A DNA stretch of 64,000 bases from Bacteroidia bacterium (GCA_021287165.1 JAJTAY010000009.1:1-64000); one strand, 5' to 3'; positions 38,804 through 47,813 are shown, counted from the stretch's first letter. Notes: generated by a model from the sequence alone, not told the origin. Program-made: numbers and translations.

Positions 38804-40231
38804 TTATTTTTTATCGATATCGTTTGGCCCGATAAAGGTAACCTTTGTTTGGTCGATCAAGCGGTCGTCGTGATAAACACTGATTTTTAGCGGTGTGCTG
38901 CTCATTTTCAGACTGTCACGGTGAATTACAACCAGGAAGTTCGCTTCGATCATACTGCCTCCGGGCACTTTGAGCGGACCTCCCATCATTATAATCTCGC
39001 CACTATGGTTGTCGAGGCGAAGGCTGGCGTCCACATCATTTCGGGTTTTATTGACAAGCTGAACTTTGTAGATATTCGACAAACGCTCCGGGCCATATTC
39101 CTGAAACATGGTGCCTGGTACCCTCAGCATGGTTGCTTCTACTTCGCTTCGGAAGAAGAACAAGGAAGTCATAAGTGTTATAAGTAGCAGAAGTACAACG
39201 GAATATGCTATGCTACGGGCATTGACAAGCTTGTTATGACCTTCGGCAATACCCTTTTCGCTGGCATAGCGGATCAGTCCGCGCGGCAGTTTTACCTTAT
39301 CCATTATGGTGTCGCAGGCATCCATGCAAGCTGTGCAGTTGACACACTCGAGCTGCGTACCGTTTCTAATGTCGATACCCGTGGGGCACACTGTTATACA
39401 GCTTGAACAATCAATGCAATCGCCTTTACCACTAAGCGGTCTGTCTTCGAGTGGGTTATGCTTGCCGCGGGGTTCGCCGCGCTTGTAATCGTAAGCTACA
39501 ACGATCGATTTGGTGTCGAGCAATACGCCCTGCAAACGGCCGTAAGGACAGGCTATGAGACACACCTGCTCACGGAAAAAAGCAAAAATGAAATAAAATA
39601 CACCCGAAAAAATAACAAGCGGAATAAATGTTGAAAGATGAGGAAGCGGCCCATCGAGCACAAGCGTTTTCAGACGATCCGAACCTATAAGATATGCAAG
39701 AAAAGTATTGGAGATTAGAAATGCAATGAAGAAGAAAACTGCATGCTTTGCAGTCTTTTTCCAGATCTTTTCGAAGTTCCAGACCTGACGGGCAAGCTTT
39801 TTCTGCTGATGGGCGTCGCCTTCAATCAGGTATTCAATCTGCCGGAAGACAAACTCCATGAAGATTGTTTGCGGACAGGCCCAACCACAGAAAAGTCGTC
39901 CATAAATTACAGTGAACAGAATTACGAAAACGATCAGTGTGATAAGGCCTAATACGATGAGATGAAAATCCTGAGGCCAGAAAATCTGTCCAAAGAGTAT
40001 AAATTTCCTTTGCAGCACATTGAGCAGCAGAAACTGTTCGTCCTGATACTTTACCCATGGGGCAATAAAGAAAAAGGCAAGCAAAACGATGGCAACGGCC
40101 CAGCGTTTCTTATAATAACTGCCCTTTGGCTTTTTAGGATAAATCCAAATGCGTTTTCCTCCCTCGCCTACCGTGCCAAGCCGGTCGCGAAACGATTCAT
40201 GGTGATCTTCTGATTGATTGCCGGTTGTCAT
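38804..40231 (-). CDS. ccoG: Cytochrome c oxidase accessory protein CcoG
   Basis: 475 residues. About five membrane helices and two ferredoxin-type clusters: CIDCSSCITVCPTGIDIRNG and CVNCTACMDACDTIMDKV, plus the preceding CGWACPQTIFMEFVFRQIEYLIEG and CPYGRLQGVLLD motifs typical of the family. The C-terminal Ig-like domain is extracytoplasmic. CcoG (RdxA/FixG) reduces Cu(II) for CcoN metal loading in studied bacteria. First gene after the terminator at 40245-40281. Confidence 0.95.
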   Translation of the reverse strand: MTTGNQSEDHHESFRDRLGTVGEGGKRIWIYPKKPKGSYYKKRWAVAIVLLAFFFIAPWVKYQDEQFLLLNVLQRKFILFGQIFWPQDFHLIVLGLITLIVFVILFTVIYGRLFCGWACPQTIFMEFVFRQIEYLIEGDAHQQKKLARQVWNFEKIWKKTAKHAVFFFIAFLISNTFLAYLIGSDRLKTLVLDGPLPHLSTFIPLVIFSGVFYFIFAFFREQVCLIACPYGRLQGVLLDTKSIVVAYDYKRGEPRGKHNPLEDRPLSGKGDCIDCSSCITVCPTGIDIRNGTQLECVNCTACMDACDTIMDKVKLPRGLIRYASEKGIAEGHNKLVNARSIAYSVVLLLLITLMTSLFFFRSEVEATMLRVPGTMFQEYGPERLSNIYKVQLVNKTRNDVDASLRLDNHSGEIIMMGGPLKVPGGSMIEANFLVVIHRDSLKMSSTPLKISVYHDDRLIDQTKVTFIGPNDIDKK

Positions 40232-40244
40232 GGCTGAAAAAAAT

Positions 40245-40281
40245 TATAAAGGGTAATTCGCTGTTAAACAGCGAATTACCC
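40245..40281 (-). terminator. Terminator between ccoP and ccoG
   Basis: On the minus strand GGGTAATTCGCTG (40281-40269) pairs perfectly with CAGCGAATTACCC (40263-40251) around a 5-nt loop, followed by TTTATAATTTTTTT. A 13-bp stem and T-run make it a strong intrinsic terminator. It separates the structural oxidase genes from the assembly genes, probably lowering expression of the latter. Confidence 0.8.
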
Positions 40282-40350
40282 GTAAACATCAATATTAAGT
40301 CCAGTTAGTTATCACAGTAAGATGAAATGCGCGGCAAATGAATGCTGCAT

Positions 40351-40947
40351 TTACTCATAAAGTTCGCCCTGAGGCTCTTTGGGTGTTGCAGGCGTTGTGC
40401 CATGCAGGCGAAGCATAACGTAGCTGATGACTTCGAGGCGCTGACGTGGCGAGAGTTGATCTTTGTAGGGAATCATGCCCTTTTCGATAACTCCGTTAGT
40501 TACAACGGCAAAGAGGTCTTCAACCTTGTTGCCGTGAATCCAGTAATTATCGGTCATATTGGGGCCGACAAGTCCGCCGCCGTCTGCCAGGTGGCAAACG
40601 GCACAAATCTTTGTCCATGTTTCCTTGCCATTGTTCAACGACATATCGTCGTCCAGCCATGCCATAGCCAACTCCTCAACAGGTTTGTTCGCCTTTGGAG
40701 CAGCGGCCATTTCTTTCTGGAACTCTTTCTCCTGCAGGAGGTCGTCGGCACGGAAGACCCACAACCTGACAAGATAAATCAGTGAAAACGCTATGGTAAT
40801 GATGAACAACCAAACCCACCAGGAAGGCATGTCGTTGTCCAATTCCTTAATCCCGTCGTATTCATGGTCCTTGATCAGGCGAACGTTGGTGGCGGTATCC
40901 ACCTCGTATCCTTCTTCTTTTCTGATATTTTCGTCTGTATTGGTCAT
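40351..40947 (-). CDS. ccoP: cbb3-type cytochrome c oxidase subunit III (CcoP), one-heme form
   Basis: 198 residues. An N-terminal membrane helix (~51-70, WWVWLFIITIAFSLIYLVRLW) preceded by the CcoP signature DGIKELDNDMPSWWVWLF, then a cytochrome c domain with one heme motif CAVCH and a distal Met (PNM; GMIPYKDQLS). Proteobacterial CcoP is ~300 residues with two hemes; only one heme domain is present here. It passes electrons toward CcoO/CcoN at the periplasmic face. Confidence 0.92.
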   Translation of the reverse strand: MTNTDENIRKEEGYEVDTATNVRLIKDHEYDGIKELDNDMPSWWVWLFIITIAFSLIYLVRLWVFRADDLLQEKEFQKEMAAAPKANKPVEELAMAWLDDDMSLNNGKETWTKICAVCHLADGGGLVGPNMTDNYWIHGNKVEDLFAVVTNGVIEKGMIPYKDQLSPRQRLEVISYVMLRLHGTTPATPKEPQGELYE

Positions 40948-40959
40948 GTTTCAATGTTT

Positions 40960-41154
40960 TTATTGATCGTGAACATTGCTTTTATCATTGTCATCCTCCA
41001 AAGGCAGATGACTGTATTCTTCCACTTCCTCACGGCTCATGCGCGCAACATGGATAATGAGCGCCACAAAAAGCGTAAAGAAGATAATCAGCCCGATGAT
41101 GGGAAAGATTTGAATATCAGCTACTCCTTCGAGAACTTTGGTGACAATTTTCAT
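40960..41154 (-). CDS. ccoQ: cbb3-type oxidase small subunit (CcoQ-like)
   Basis: 64 residues, one membrane helix (~16-38: FPIIGLIIFFTLFVALIIHVAR) and an acidic cytoplasmic tail. Size, position between ccoNO and ccoP and the single helix support CcoQ; the sequence itself is weakly conserved in this family. It stabilises the oxidase in other species. Confidence 0.75.
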   Translation of the reverse strand: MKIVTKVLEGVADIQIFPIIGLIIFFTLFVALIIHVARMSREEVEEYSHLPLEDDNDKSNVHDQ

Positions 41155-41163
41155 AAGCGTCGA

Positions 41164-43302
41164 CTATTTTTGTCCGAGTGAATTATTCTCATGAATATCA
41201 ACGCCAAGCCTCATAATATAGGCAATAAGGGCGATTACTTCCTTGTTTTCACTCACTTCGATGCCACTTTGGCGCAACGTACCAGCGATTTCGCGGGCTT
41301 GCTTCATCAATTCGTCGTTGGCCTTTTGATCATAGCCTTCCGGATAAGGCACGCCAAGCTTTTGCATCACACGAATCTTCTTTGGCGTGGTGCTGATATC
41401 CAGATCGTTTTTGATCAACCAAGGATATGGAGGCATAATCGATTGTGCCACAACGCGTTGCGGATCGAGGAAGTGGTTATAGTGCCATGAAGCCGGTTTA
41501 TAGACCGGACTGGTTTTTACGCCTTCGCGTGCAAGGTCGGGGCCCGTGCGCTTCGAACCAAACTGGAAGGGGTGGTCGTAAACAGTTTCTCCGGCCTTGG
41601 TATAATCGCCGTAGCGCTCAACCTCCGAACGGAAAGGCCTTACCATCTGGCTATGACACAGATAGCAACCCTCGCGCAGATAAATGTCGCGTCCCTGCAA
41701 TTCGAGTGGAGTATAAGGCTTAACACTGGCTATAGTGGGCACGTTGGATTTGACCATAAACATGGGAACAAACTCAACAATACCCCCGATGAGTATTGCC
41801 ACCAGCGAGAGAACCGTAAACAGCACAGGCTTGCTCTCAATCACCCGGTGTCCCTTATCAGATCCATGATGCTGGACATGCAATGCCGGTGCCTGGTCTT
41901 CTTCAAATGGAATAAATTTTCCGGCCTGTGTGGTTTTAACAAGGTTGTAGATCATGAGCAAGATACCGGTAATGTATAGCGTTCCACCCAGGGCGCGGAT
42001 GTAATACATCGGCAAAATCTGAACCACAGTTTCTATAAAGTTTGGATATTTCAGGAAGCCTTCCTCCGTAAACTCTTTCCACATGAGGCTCTGGGTGAAG
42101 CCGGCGAAATAGAGCGGAATGGCAAAGAAGAGCATGCCGGTGGTGGAGAGCCAGAAATGGGCATTGGCCAATCCCCTGCTATAGAGTTTTACGTTGAAAA
42201 GCCTGGGCCACAACCAGTAAAGCATCCCAAAAGTGAGCATACCGTTCCAGCCGAGCGCACCAATATGCACGTGCGCTATGGTCCAGTCGGTAAAGTGGCT
42301 AAGTGCGTTCACCGATTTGAGAGAGAGCATCGGGCCTTCGAAGGTTGACATACCGTAGGCGGTAACACCGACTACGAACATCTTGAGCACCGGATCTTCG
42401 CGCACTTTATCCCAGGCACCGCGAAGCGTAAGCAAACCGTTGATCATACCGCCCCATGAAGGCGCGATGAGCATTACAGAGAAAACAACGCCAAGCGCCT
42501 GTGCCCAGTCGGGCAGCGAAGAATAAAGCAGATGGTGCGGGCCAGCCCAGATATAGAGGAAAATGAGCGCCCAGAAGTGAATAATGGAAAGTCTGTAAGA
42601 ATATACTGGACGATTGGCAGCCTTGGGAATGAAATAGTACATCAATCCAAGGTAAGGTGTTGTCAGGAAGAATGCCACGGCATTATGTCCATACCACCAT
42701 TGCACTAAAGCATCCTGAACACCGGCATAAACAGGATAGCTTTTCAAAAACGAAACCGGAAAATTGATGGAGTTTACAACATGGAGCACAGCCACTGTAA
42801 CGAAGGTAGCAATGTAGAACCAGATGGCAACATAAATGTGTTTCGTGCGCCGGTTGACCATTGTCATGATCAGATTCAGGCCAAATACAACCCAAATGAT
42901 GGTAATGGCAAGGTCAATAGGCCACTCGAGCTCGGCATATTCCTTGCCTACGGTGTAGCCAAAGGGGAGTGTAAGTGCTGCGCTGACAATGATGAGCTGC
43001 CATCCCCAAAAATGGATTTTGCCGAGCAGCTCGCTGTACATGGGTGTTTTGAGCAGCCTTGGCGTACTGTAATAAACTGCCGTGAATATTCCGTTGCCAA
43101 CGAAGGCAAAAATCACGGCATTGGTGTGCAAAGGTCTGAGCCTTCCAAACGAGAGCCAGGGAATGCTGGCACTCATGTGCGGGAAAATAAGCTCGAGGGC
43201 CACTGTAAGCCCTACAAGCATGCCTACCAGACCCCATAAAATGGTCGCGTACATAAACATACGCACCAAACGGTTGTCATAAGCAAACTTCTGTAGCTCC
43301 AT
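41164..43302 (-). CDS. ccoNO: Fused cbb3-type cytochrome c oxidase subunits I and II (CcoN-CcoO)
   Basis: 712 residues in one reading frame. Residues ~1-480 are CcoN, with about 12 helices and the conserved stretches RPLHTNAVIFAFVGNGIF, WWYGHNAVAFFLT and GPHHLLYSSLPDW that carry the heme and CuB histidines. A helix near 487-507 leads into CcoO, the monoheme domain with CYLCHSQMVRPFRSEVERYG and the distal Met region. Separate genes in Proteobacteria, fused here as is known in Bacteroidetes. Terminal oxidase with high oxygen affinity; pumps protons. Followed by ccoQ (9 bp) and ccoP. Confidence 0.96.
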   Translation of the reverse strand: MELQKFAYDNRLVRMFMYATILWGLVGMLVGLTVALELIFPHMSASIPWLSFGRLRPLHTNAVIFAFVGNGIFTAVYYSTPRLLKTPMYSELLGKIHFWGWQLIIVSAALTLPFGYTVGKEYAELEWPIDLAITIIWVVFGLNLIMTMVNRRTKHIYVAIWFYIATFVTVAVLHVVNSINFPVSFLKSYPVYAGVQDALVQWWYGHNAVAFFLTTPYLGLMYYFIPKAANRPVYSYRLSIIHFWALIFLYIWAGPHHLLYSSLPDWAQALGVVFSVMLIAPSWGGMINGLLTLRGAWDKVREDPVLKMFVVGVTAYGMSTFEGPMLSLKSVNALSHFTDWTIAHVHIGALGWNGMLTFGMLYWLWPRLFNVKLYSRGLANAHFWLSTTGMLFFAIPLYFAGFTQSLMWKEFTEEGFLKYPNFIETVVQILPMYYIRALGGTLYITGILLMIYNLVKTTQAGKFIPFEEDQAPALHVQHHGSDKGHRVIESKPVLFTVLSLVAILIGGIVEFVPMFMVKSNVPTIASVKPYTPLELQGRDIYLREGCYLCHSQMVRPFRSEVERYGDYTKAGETVYDHPFQFGSKRTGPDLAREGVKTSPVYKPASWHYNHFLDPQRVVAQSIMPPYPWLIKNDLDISTTPKKIRVMQKLGVPYPEGYDQKANDELMKQAREIAGTLRQSGIEVSENKEVIALIAYIMRLGVDIHENNSLGQK

Positions 43303-43320
43303 GCGATGTTGGTTTTATGG

Positions 43321-43518
43321 TTATTCTTGCTTGGTTTCTGTTATTGCGTCAGTTTCTTTAATGCCTTGGTCAACAGGTTTTTTTGGATCGAACAGCATAC
43401 GCACCGATGGCGTATAATCATCATCGTATTGTCCGCTGCGCACAGCCCAAATAAAGGCAACCACAAATCCTCCGGCTACAACGATTCCCAGAATAATAAG
43501 GAAGATAATGGCGCTCAT
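43321..43518 (-). CDS. ccoS: cbb3-type oxidase assembly protein CcoS
   Basis: 65 residues. One helix (~4-26: IIFLIILGIVVAGGFVVAFIWAVRSGQYDD); the GQYDD motif after the helix is the CcoS signature. It is required for cofactor insertion into the oxidase. First gene of the structural operon, 18 bp before ccoNO. Confidence 0.93.
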   Translation of the reverse strand: MSAIIFLIILGIVVAGGFVVAFIWAVRSGQYDDDYTPSVRMLFDPKKPVDQGIKETDAITETKQE

Positions 43519-43554
43519 TCAGGTATTGGGGTTCTTGATTAAGGTTTTCACAAA

Positions 43555-43562
43555 CAAAATTA
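43555..43562 (-). promoter_or_regulatory. -7 box of the ccoS-ccoNOQP promoter
   Basis: Minus strand TAATTTTG, a full TAnnTTTG match, 36 bp before the ccoS ATG. The -33 position is taken by the inverted repeat at 43568-43587 rather than a TTTG box, as expected for a promoter that depends on an activator. Confidence 0.5.
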
Positions 43563-43567
43563 TAAAA

Positions 43568-43587
43568 GTGTTAACGAAACTTAACAC
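43568..43587. repeat. Inverted repeat GTGTTAA-N6-TTAACAC between ccoI and ccoS
   Basis: A perfect 7-6-7 inverted repeat, extended by flanking A/T bases (AAAA...TTTT). On the minus strand it is followed by TTTTATAATTTTG, so it could act as a weak ccoI terminator. It also lies just upstream of the ccoS -7 box at the position of a regulator site. FNR/CRP-like proteins bind repeats of related shape, but the half-site is not the FNR TTGAT. Both readings stay open. Confidence 0.5.
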
Positions 43588-43634
43588 CTTTTAACTTATT
43601 TGGAAAGATTCTAAATAAGAAATTCTCCCTTGTA

Positions 43635-46019
43635 TTACGGCAGACGCCTGCCAGAGAGCCACATAATGCTAAATGTGTCGAATGCTACCACTGAAACAGA
43701 ACTTACCGGCATCAGTATGGCCGCAACAATGGGCGAGAGATTTCCGGTTACTGCAAAACTCAATCCGATCACATTGTAGAGGAAGGATATAACGAAGCTT
43801 AATCTGATGATTGTAAAGCTGGTTTTGGCGAACCTCAGAAATCGATGCAGATTACCGAACATGCCTGCATCCATGATGGCATCGCAGGCCGGAGAAAAAC
43901 TGAACACATCCTCAGCGATGCTGATACCGGTATGGCTTTCGCCCAGCGCCCCGGCGTCGTTGAGCCCGTCGCCAATCATGGCAATCCGTTTGCCCTTAGA
44001 TTTAAGATTTACAATGTACGATTTCTTGTCAGTCGGGCTTTGATTGAACAGCATAGCCGTATTTGCACCAAAAATGGCCCGGAGGTTTTGCTCCTCGGCA
44101 TTATTATCGCCCGAAATCAGATGGAGTTCGTAATTTTTCTCCAGCTCCGAAACAAGCGTCTTTAAACCGGGACGGTAAACATTTGAAAATTTGAAATAAC
44201 CACTTACTTCATTGTCTATCGCCATATAAACCCTCGACTCCTCAGCATTTTCCGGTGTCTCGCTGCCTGTTACAAATTTGGACGATCCCAATGTAACGCG
44301 GTGCCCATTCACCTCGGCCATGATACCCTGCCCAGGAAGTTCCTCAAAACGCTCAGTCTCATAAAAAGCAGATTTGCTGATGCTTGCTGCAATGGCCTGA
44401 CTAAGGGGATGACCCGAGTGTTTTACCACCGAAAACACCATGGCCTCGGCCTCGCTATCCAAAGGCTCTCCTTCAAATTCCACATTGACGCTACGGTTGA
44501 GGGTGAGCGTACCGGTTTTATCGAAAACGATGGTGTTGGTTCGGTAAATATCTTCGACTACGTCGGTTTTTTTAAGATAGAATCCCCGACGGCCAAAAGC
44601 CCTGAGGGTGCTGCCAAAGGTAAACGGAACCGTTAAGGCCAGTGCACACGGACAGGCCACGATGAGTACAGATGCGAGCACATAAACTGCCTTGCCAAAA
44701 TCGACGGTGAGCCACCATGCAAATGCACTGAACGCAATCAGCAATACAACGACAGTGAAATATTTGCTTACATTGTTGATGTGATTGTTGAGCGAGTGAA
44801 GCTCATCTTTCCTTCCGCTCTGATTCCATAGCTGTGTGAGATAGCTTTGCTCGACAGGCTTTTCGACTACCAAATCGATAGAGCTGCCTACCTGACGACC
44901 ACCGGCATAGATAAATTCACCAATGTTGCGCGCCACTGGTATCGATTCTCCTGTAACAAAAGAGTAGTCGATATTGCCCTGACCGGAAATCAGCGTGGCG
45001 TCGGCAGGCACAAGTTCCTGGCTGTGGATGCGGATAATGTCGCCTTTAACAAGCTGTGCTATAGGCGTTTGAACCTCTTGTCCATTTTCAATTCGGGTGG
45101 CAGCCACAGGAAAATAGCTTCTGTAGTCGCGTTCAAACGAGAGGGCCTCATACGTTTTGCCCTGATACCATTTTCCAATCAGGAGGAAGAAAAGCAGCCC
45201 GGCCAGCGAGTCCATATAACCTATCCCGTTACCGTTGAATACCTCCCATGTGCTTTGAAGGAACAAGGCGATAATACCAAGCGTAATCGGAACATCGAGA
45301 CTTATAACTCTGTGTTTCAACCCTTTCCATGCCGACAGGTAGTAGTCGGATGCGCTATAGAAAACCACTGGCAGAATGAGTATAAAACTGAGTGTGCCAA
45401 AAATATGCTTAAAATTCTGTTCGAGAAGATGGCCTCCCGGCACGTATTCCGGAAAGCTGTACATCATGATGTTCAGGAAGCTAAATGAAGCAATACCAAG
45501 TTTGAGCAACAGGCTTTTATTTGTGGGAATCTTTCCAGGCTCGTCGAGGTGGCTGAGGTTGATTTCGGGAACGTAATGAATGGCGGCCAAAAGTTCTGCC
45601 AACTGACGGAGACTAATCTGCTGCGGCCTGAAACTTATTGAAACTTCTTTTCGGGGAAAATTGACGGAGGAATATACAATCCCATCATTCAGTGATTCGA
45701 GATGTTCGAGCAGCCAGATGCAGGAAGCGCAATGAATGGCGGGGATAAAAAACTTCACTTTGGCAATACTGCCATCGTTGAAGCTGAGGAGTTTTGAGGC
45801 TATTTCCTCATTGTCGAGAAAAGCGAATTTCTTTAGTGGCTGGCCGGTTTCTATTTTTACACCGGCCATCGGCTGGATGTTGTAGTAGTAGGTCAGATCT
45901 TTTTCATGCAGAATCTGATAAACGGTGCTGCAACCATGACAGCAAAACTTTTTTTCGTTCCACACTACCGGGTGGCTGCCACAGTCGGCACCGCAATGCA
46001 CGCAGGCGTTATCGCTCAT
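43635..46019 (-). CDS. ccoI: Copper-translocating P-type ATPase CcoI-like
   Basis: 794 residues. N-terminal cysteine-rich metal-binding region (CVHCGADCG, FCCHGCSTVY; the 'ATPase metal-binding domain' of oxidase-linked pumps), an HMA-like domain with HCASCIW (~95-101), eight membrane helices with the CPCALAL metal site, phosphorylation motif DKTGTLT and hinge MIGDGLNDAGAL. It exports copper for assembly of the cbb3 oxidase CuB site. Overlaps the heme lipoprotein gene by 4 bp. Confidence 0.95.
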   Translation of the reverse strand: MSDNACVHCGADCGSHPVVWNEKKFCCHGCSTVYQILHEKDLTYYYNIQPMAGVKIETGQPLKKFAFLDNEEIASKLLSFNDGSIAKVKFFIPAIHCASCIWLLEHLESLNDGIVYSSVNFPRKEVSISFRPQQISLRQLAELLAAIHYVPEINLSHLDEPGKIPTNKSLLLKLGIASFSFLNIMMYSFPEYVPGGHLLEQNFKHIFGTLSFILILPVVFYSASDYYLSAWKGLKHRVISLDVPITLGIIALFLQSTWEVFNGNGIGYMDSLAGLLFFLLIGKWYQGKTYEALSFERDYRSYFPVAATRIENGQEVQTPIAQLVKGDIIRIHSQELVPADATLISGQGNIDYSFVTGESIPVARNIGEFIYAGGRQVGSSIDLVVEKPVEQSYLTQLWNQSGRKDELHSLNNHINNVSKYFTVVVLLIAFSAFAWWLTVDFGKAVYVLASVLIVACPCALALTVPFTFGSTLRAFGRRGFYLKKTDVVEDIYRTNTIVFDKTGTLTLNRSVNVEFEGEPLDSEAEAMVFSVVKHSGHPLSQAIAASISKSAFYETERFEELPGQGIMAEVNGHRVTLGSSKFVTGSETPENAEESRVYMAIDNEVSGYFKFSNVYRPGLKTLVSELEKNYELHLISGDNNAEEQNLRAIFGANTAMLFNQSPTDKKSYIVNLKSKGKRIAMIGDGLNDAGALGESHTGISIAEDVFSFSPACDAIMDAGMFGNLHRFLRFAKTSFTIIRLSFVISFLYNVIGLSFAVTGNLSPIVAAILMPVSSVSVVAFDTFSIMWLSGRRLP

Positions 46020-46633
46020 TGTATCCTGCCCTGCCCTGCATTAAACTTCACCTTCCACATACCGCGCAGCTCGCCTTCCCTAAAGCCAATAGCCCTGTCG
46101 TCGGGATAAAGGGCACGAACCAAATCCATAGTCTGAGGCTTTATTTCCACCTCAGGCACCCCATGACACTGCAGGCAAGCAGGCAAGGTGATAATGGGCG
46201 CCATATAAACCATGTCGCCATCAAGATTCGTGACGAGGGTATCCGAAGCTTTTCCCAGCTGGGCTATCATTTGCTGAAAGCGCTCCATTATTTGCCTATC
46301 AAGCTCATCAGGAGCGTTTTCAGGGTTGCGGATACGCAATGCAGTTCGGCTGATGCTCACATTCATGGCTTCCGACAACGAATCGGTAATTGGCAGCGCA
46401 TGCACATTACAAAATGCCAGGGCGCCTTCCAGACCGCGCTCGCCAATGGCGTGCTGCAATCGCTGACTAAGGGCCGAAAAGCTGAGTCCGGCCGCTTGTT
46501 TGCCCTGTGCCTTAATGGTCAGATATAAACTATCCACCTGAGTATCTTGCATTTCGGATGACTTTTCTGGTCCGGACGCACAGCCTGCGGCAAAAAGGAG
46601 CAAAAAGAAAATCAATAGTTTGGTGTTTTTCAT
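46016..46633 (-). CDS. Heme-c lipoprotein with Tll0287-like (DUF3365) domain
   Basis: 205 residues from the ATG at 46633 (MKNTKLLIFFLLLFAAGC), which puts the lipobox cysteine at 18; an ATG at 46645 would add four residues. The mature part resembles the Tll0287-like/DUF3365 sensor domain (LQHAIGERGLEGALAFCNVHALPI; RIRNPENAPDELDRQIMERF). It ends with one heme motif CLQCHG followed by the YPDDRAIGFREGELRGMWKVKF signature. Attached to the outer face of a membrane. It overlaps ccoI by 4 bp, so it is likely tied to the oxidase, perhaps as a redox or oxygen sensor or minor electron carrier (inference). Confidence 0.8.
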   Translation of the reverse strand: MKNTKLLIFFLLLFAAGCASGPEKSSEMQDTQVDSLYLTIKAQGKQAAGLSFSALSQRLQHAIGERGLEGALAFCNVHALPITDSLSEAMNVSISRTALRIRNPENAPDELDRQIMERFQQMIAQLGKASDTLVTNLDGDMVYMAPIITLPACLQCHGVPEVEIKPQTMDLVRALYPDDRAIGFREGELRGMWKVKFNAGQGRIQ

Positions 46634-46645
46634 ATCGCCAGCCAT

Positions 46646-47134
46646 TTATTCAGGTTGCAAAATAGCATGAATTTCTTCAGTCGTAGCCCGCCTCAGTCTG
46701 ATAACCTTACCGCTGAACAGTAAATCAATACCGGCCAGATGATGATTGAAATCCATCTTCACCTTATCGTCGTTTACTTCAACGATTTTGCCATAAAACC
46801 GATTACCCTGTGCATCGCCCATCGGGAAGATATTGCCTGTTTTTAGGGCTTCAAAATCGAGATTTCCATGCTCATCGGCAAAGTTCTCAATCGGCACATA
46901 GACCATCGCTTTTGGGTTGATTGACCCATAAGCATCGGCAGCCGAAAGCTCGAAGCTGAATTCCTGTCCGGCCTCAGAGCCTTTCAGATTATTCTCGAAA
47001 CCGTCGAGCAACATTCCATAGCCAAAAAGCAGATCCTGTTCCTCATAATTGCCTATGGCTTGCCCTGTTTTCGCGTTGCTGAGCCGATAGCTCAGCGTGG
47101 CGATGACTCCTTTTGTTATACTTAACTCCGACAT
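46646..47134 (-). CDS. slyD: FKBP-type peptidyl-prolyl isomerase, SlyD-like
   Basis: 162 residues. FKBP core split by the insert-in-flap domain: GQAIGNYEEQDLLFGYGMLLDGFENNLKG, SAADAYG, then insert (~70-130) and VKMDFNHHLAGIDLLFSGKVIRL. The E. coli His/Cys-rich nickel-binding tail is absent. No signal peptide, so cytoplasmic. It lies between the complex III terminator and the heme lipoprotein gene, one base upstream of it. Confidence 0.9.
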   Translation of the reverse strand: MSELSITKGVIATLSYRLSNAKTGQAIGNYEEQDLLFGYGMLLDGFENNLKGSEAGQEFSFELSAADAYGSINPKAMVYVPIENFADEHGNLDFEALKTGNIFPMGDAQGNRFYGKIVEVNDDKVKMDFNHHLAGIDLLFSGKVIRLRRATTEEIHAILQPE

Positions 47135-47150
47135 AGCCTTGATTTCCGAG

Positions 47151-47182
47151 CAAAAAGCCCCCCGAAGTCGTTCAGGAGGCTC
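47151..47182 (-). terminator. Terminator of the alternative complex III operon
   Basis: Minus strand GAGCCTCC (47182-47175) pairs with GGGGGGCT (47163-47156, one G-U pair), followed by TTTTTG. It lies about 30 bp after the actE stop. Confidence 0.65.
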
Positions 47183-47209
47183 ACTATGTTTTCAGCAAAT
47201 GATATTGAC

Positions 47210-47776
47210 TTATTTCTGAAGCGAACGCACGTAGTGAATAATCTTCCACCTGTTCTCGGGCAATATTTGTCCCGCATGTGCGCCCATCAAGCCCGACAAT
47301 GATCCTTTGGTGATTACGTGGTATATCTCACCATCAGGCTTGTTTTTCACGTAATCTTCGACAAGCGAAGTAGGTTTGGCTACAAATAGGCCGCTGGTGT
47401 ACAGATGTCCATCGCCTTTTCCGGCTACCCCATGGCAAACCTTGCAGAAAATTTCATACTGCTCTTTGCCTTTGGCAAGTACCTGCTCGTCTAGCGCCAC
47501 GGGATTAATCAGTTCGAGGCCAGCGCGCTGCTGATCTTCGAACGATTTGGCTTTGTAGGGGTAAGGTTCTGGACCTCCGCGAAAGATCGTTCCTTCGGCC
47601 GGCAGCCTGTTGGTTTTTCCTTCGGCAAACACCGGATTTTCCGAGTACGTCTCATAAGAAACAGCATAATGCATGTCGGGGAAATAAATATACCCCGGAT
47701 GGTTTTTGTCCTTGTTGCATGAGCTTATCAGCAGCGAAAGCAACGCCAGCAAAATAATTTTATTAAGGATCTTCAT
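47210..47776 (-). CDS. actE: Alternative complex III monoheme cytochrome c subunit (ActE)
   Basis: 188 residues. Lipoprotein signal (LLALLSLLISSC, Cys20). One heme motif CKVCHGVAGKGDG, a downstream LSGLMGAH giving the Met ligand, and the ActE signature YFPDMHYAVSYETYSENPVF near the N-terminus. It carries electrons from the complex to downstream acceptors. It is the last gene of the act operon here, after actF, whereas in better-known operons actE lies between actD and actF. Confidence 0.9.
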   Translation of the reverse strand: MKILNKIILLALLSLLISSCNKDKNHPGYIYFPDMHYAVSYETYSENPVFAEGKTNRLPAEGTIFRGGPEPYPYKAKSFEDQQRAGLELINPVALDEQVLAKGKEQYEIFCKVCHGVAGKGDGHLYTSGLFVAKPTSLVEDYVKNKPDGEIYHVITKGSLSGLMGAHAGQILPENRWKIIHYVRSLQK

Positions 47777-47813
47777 TTTTTCGTGTTTTTTCCGTTAACA
47801 GGCGCTGGTGTCA

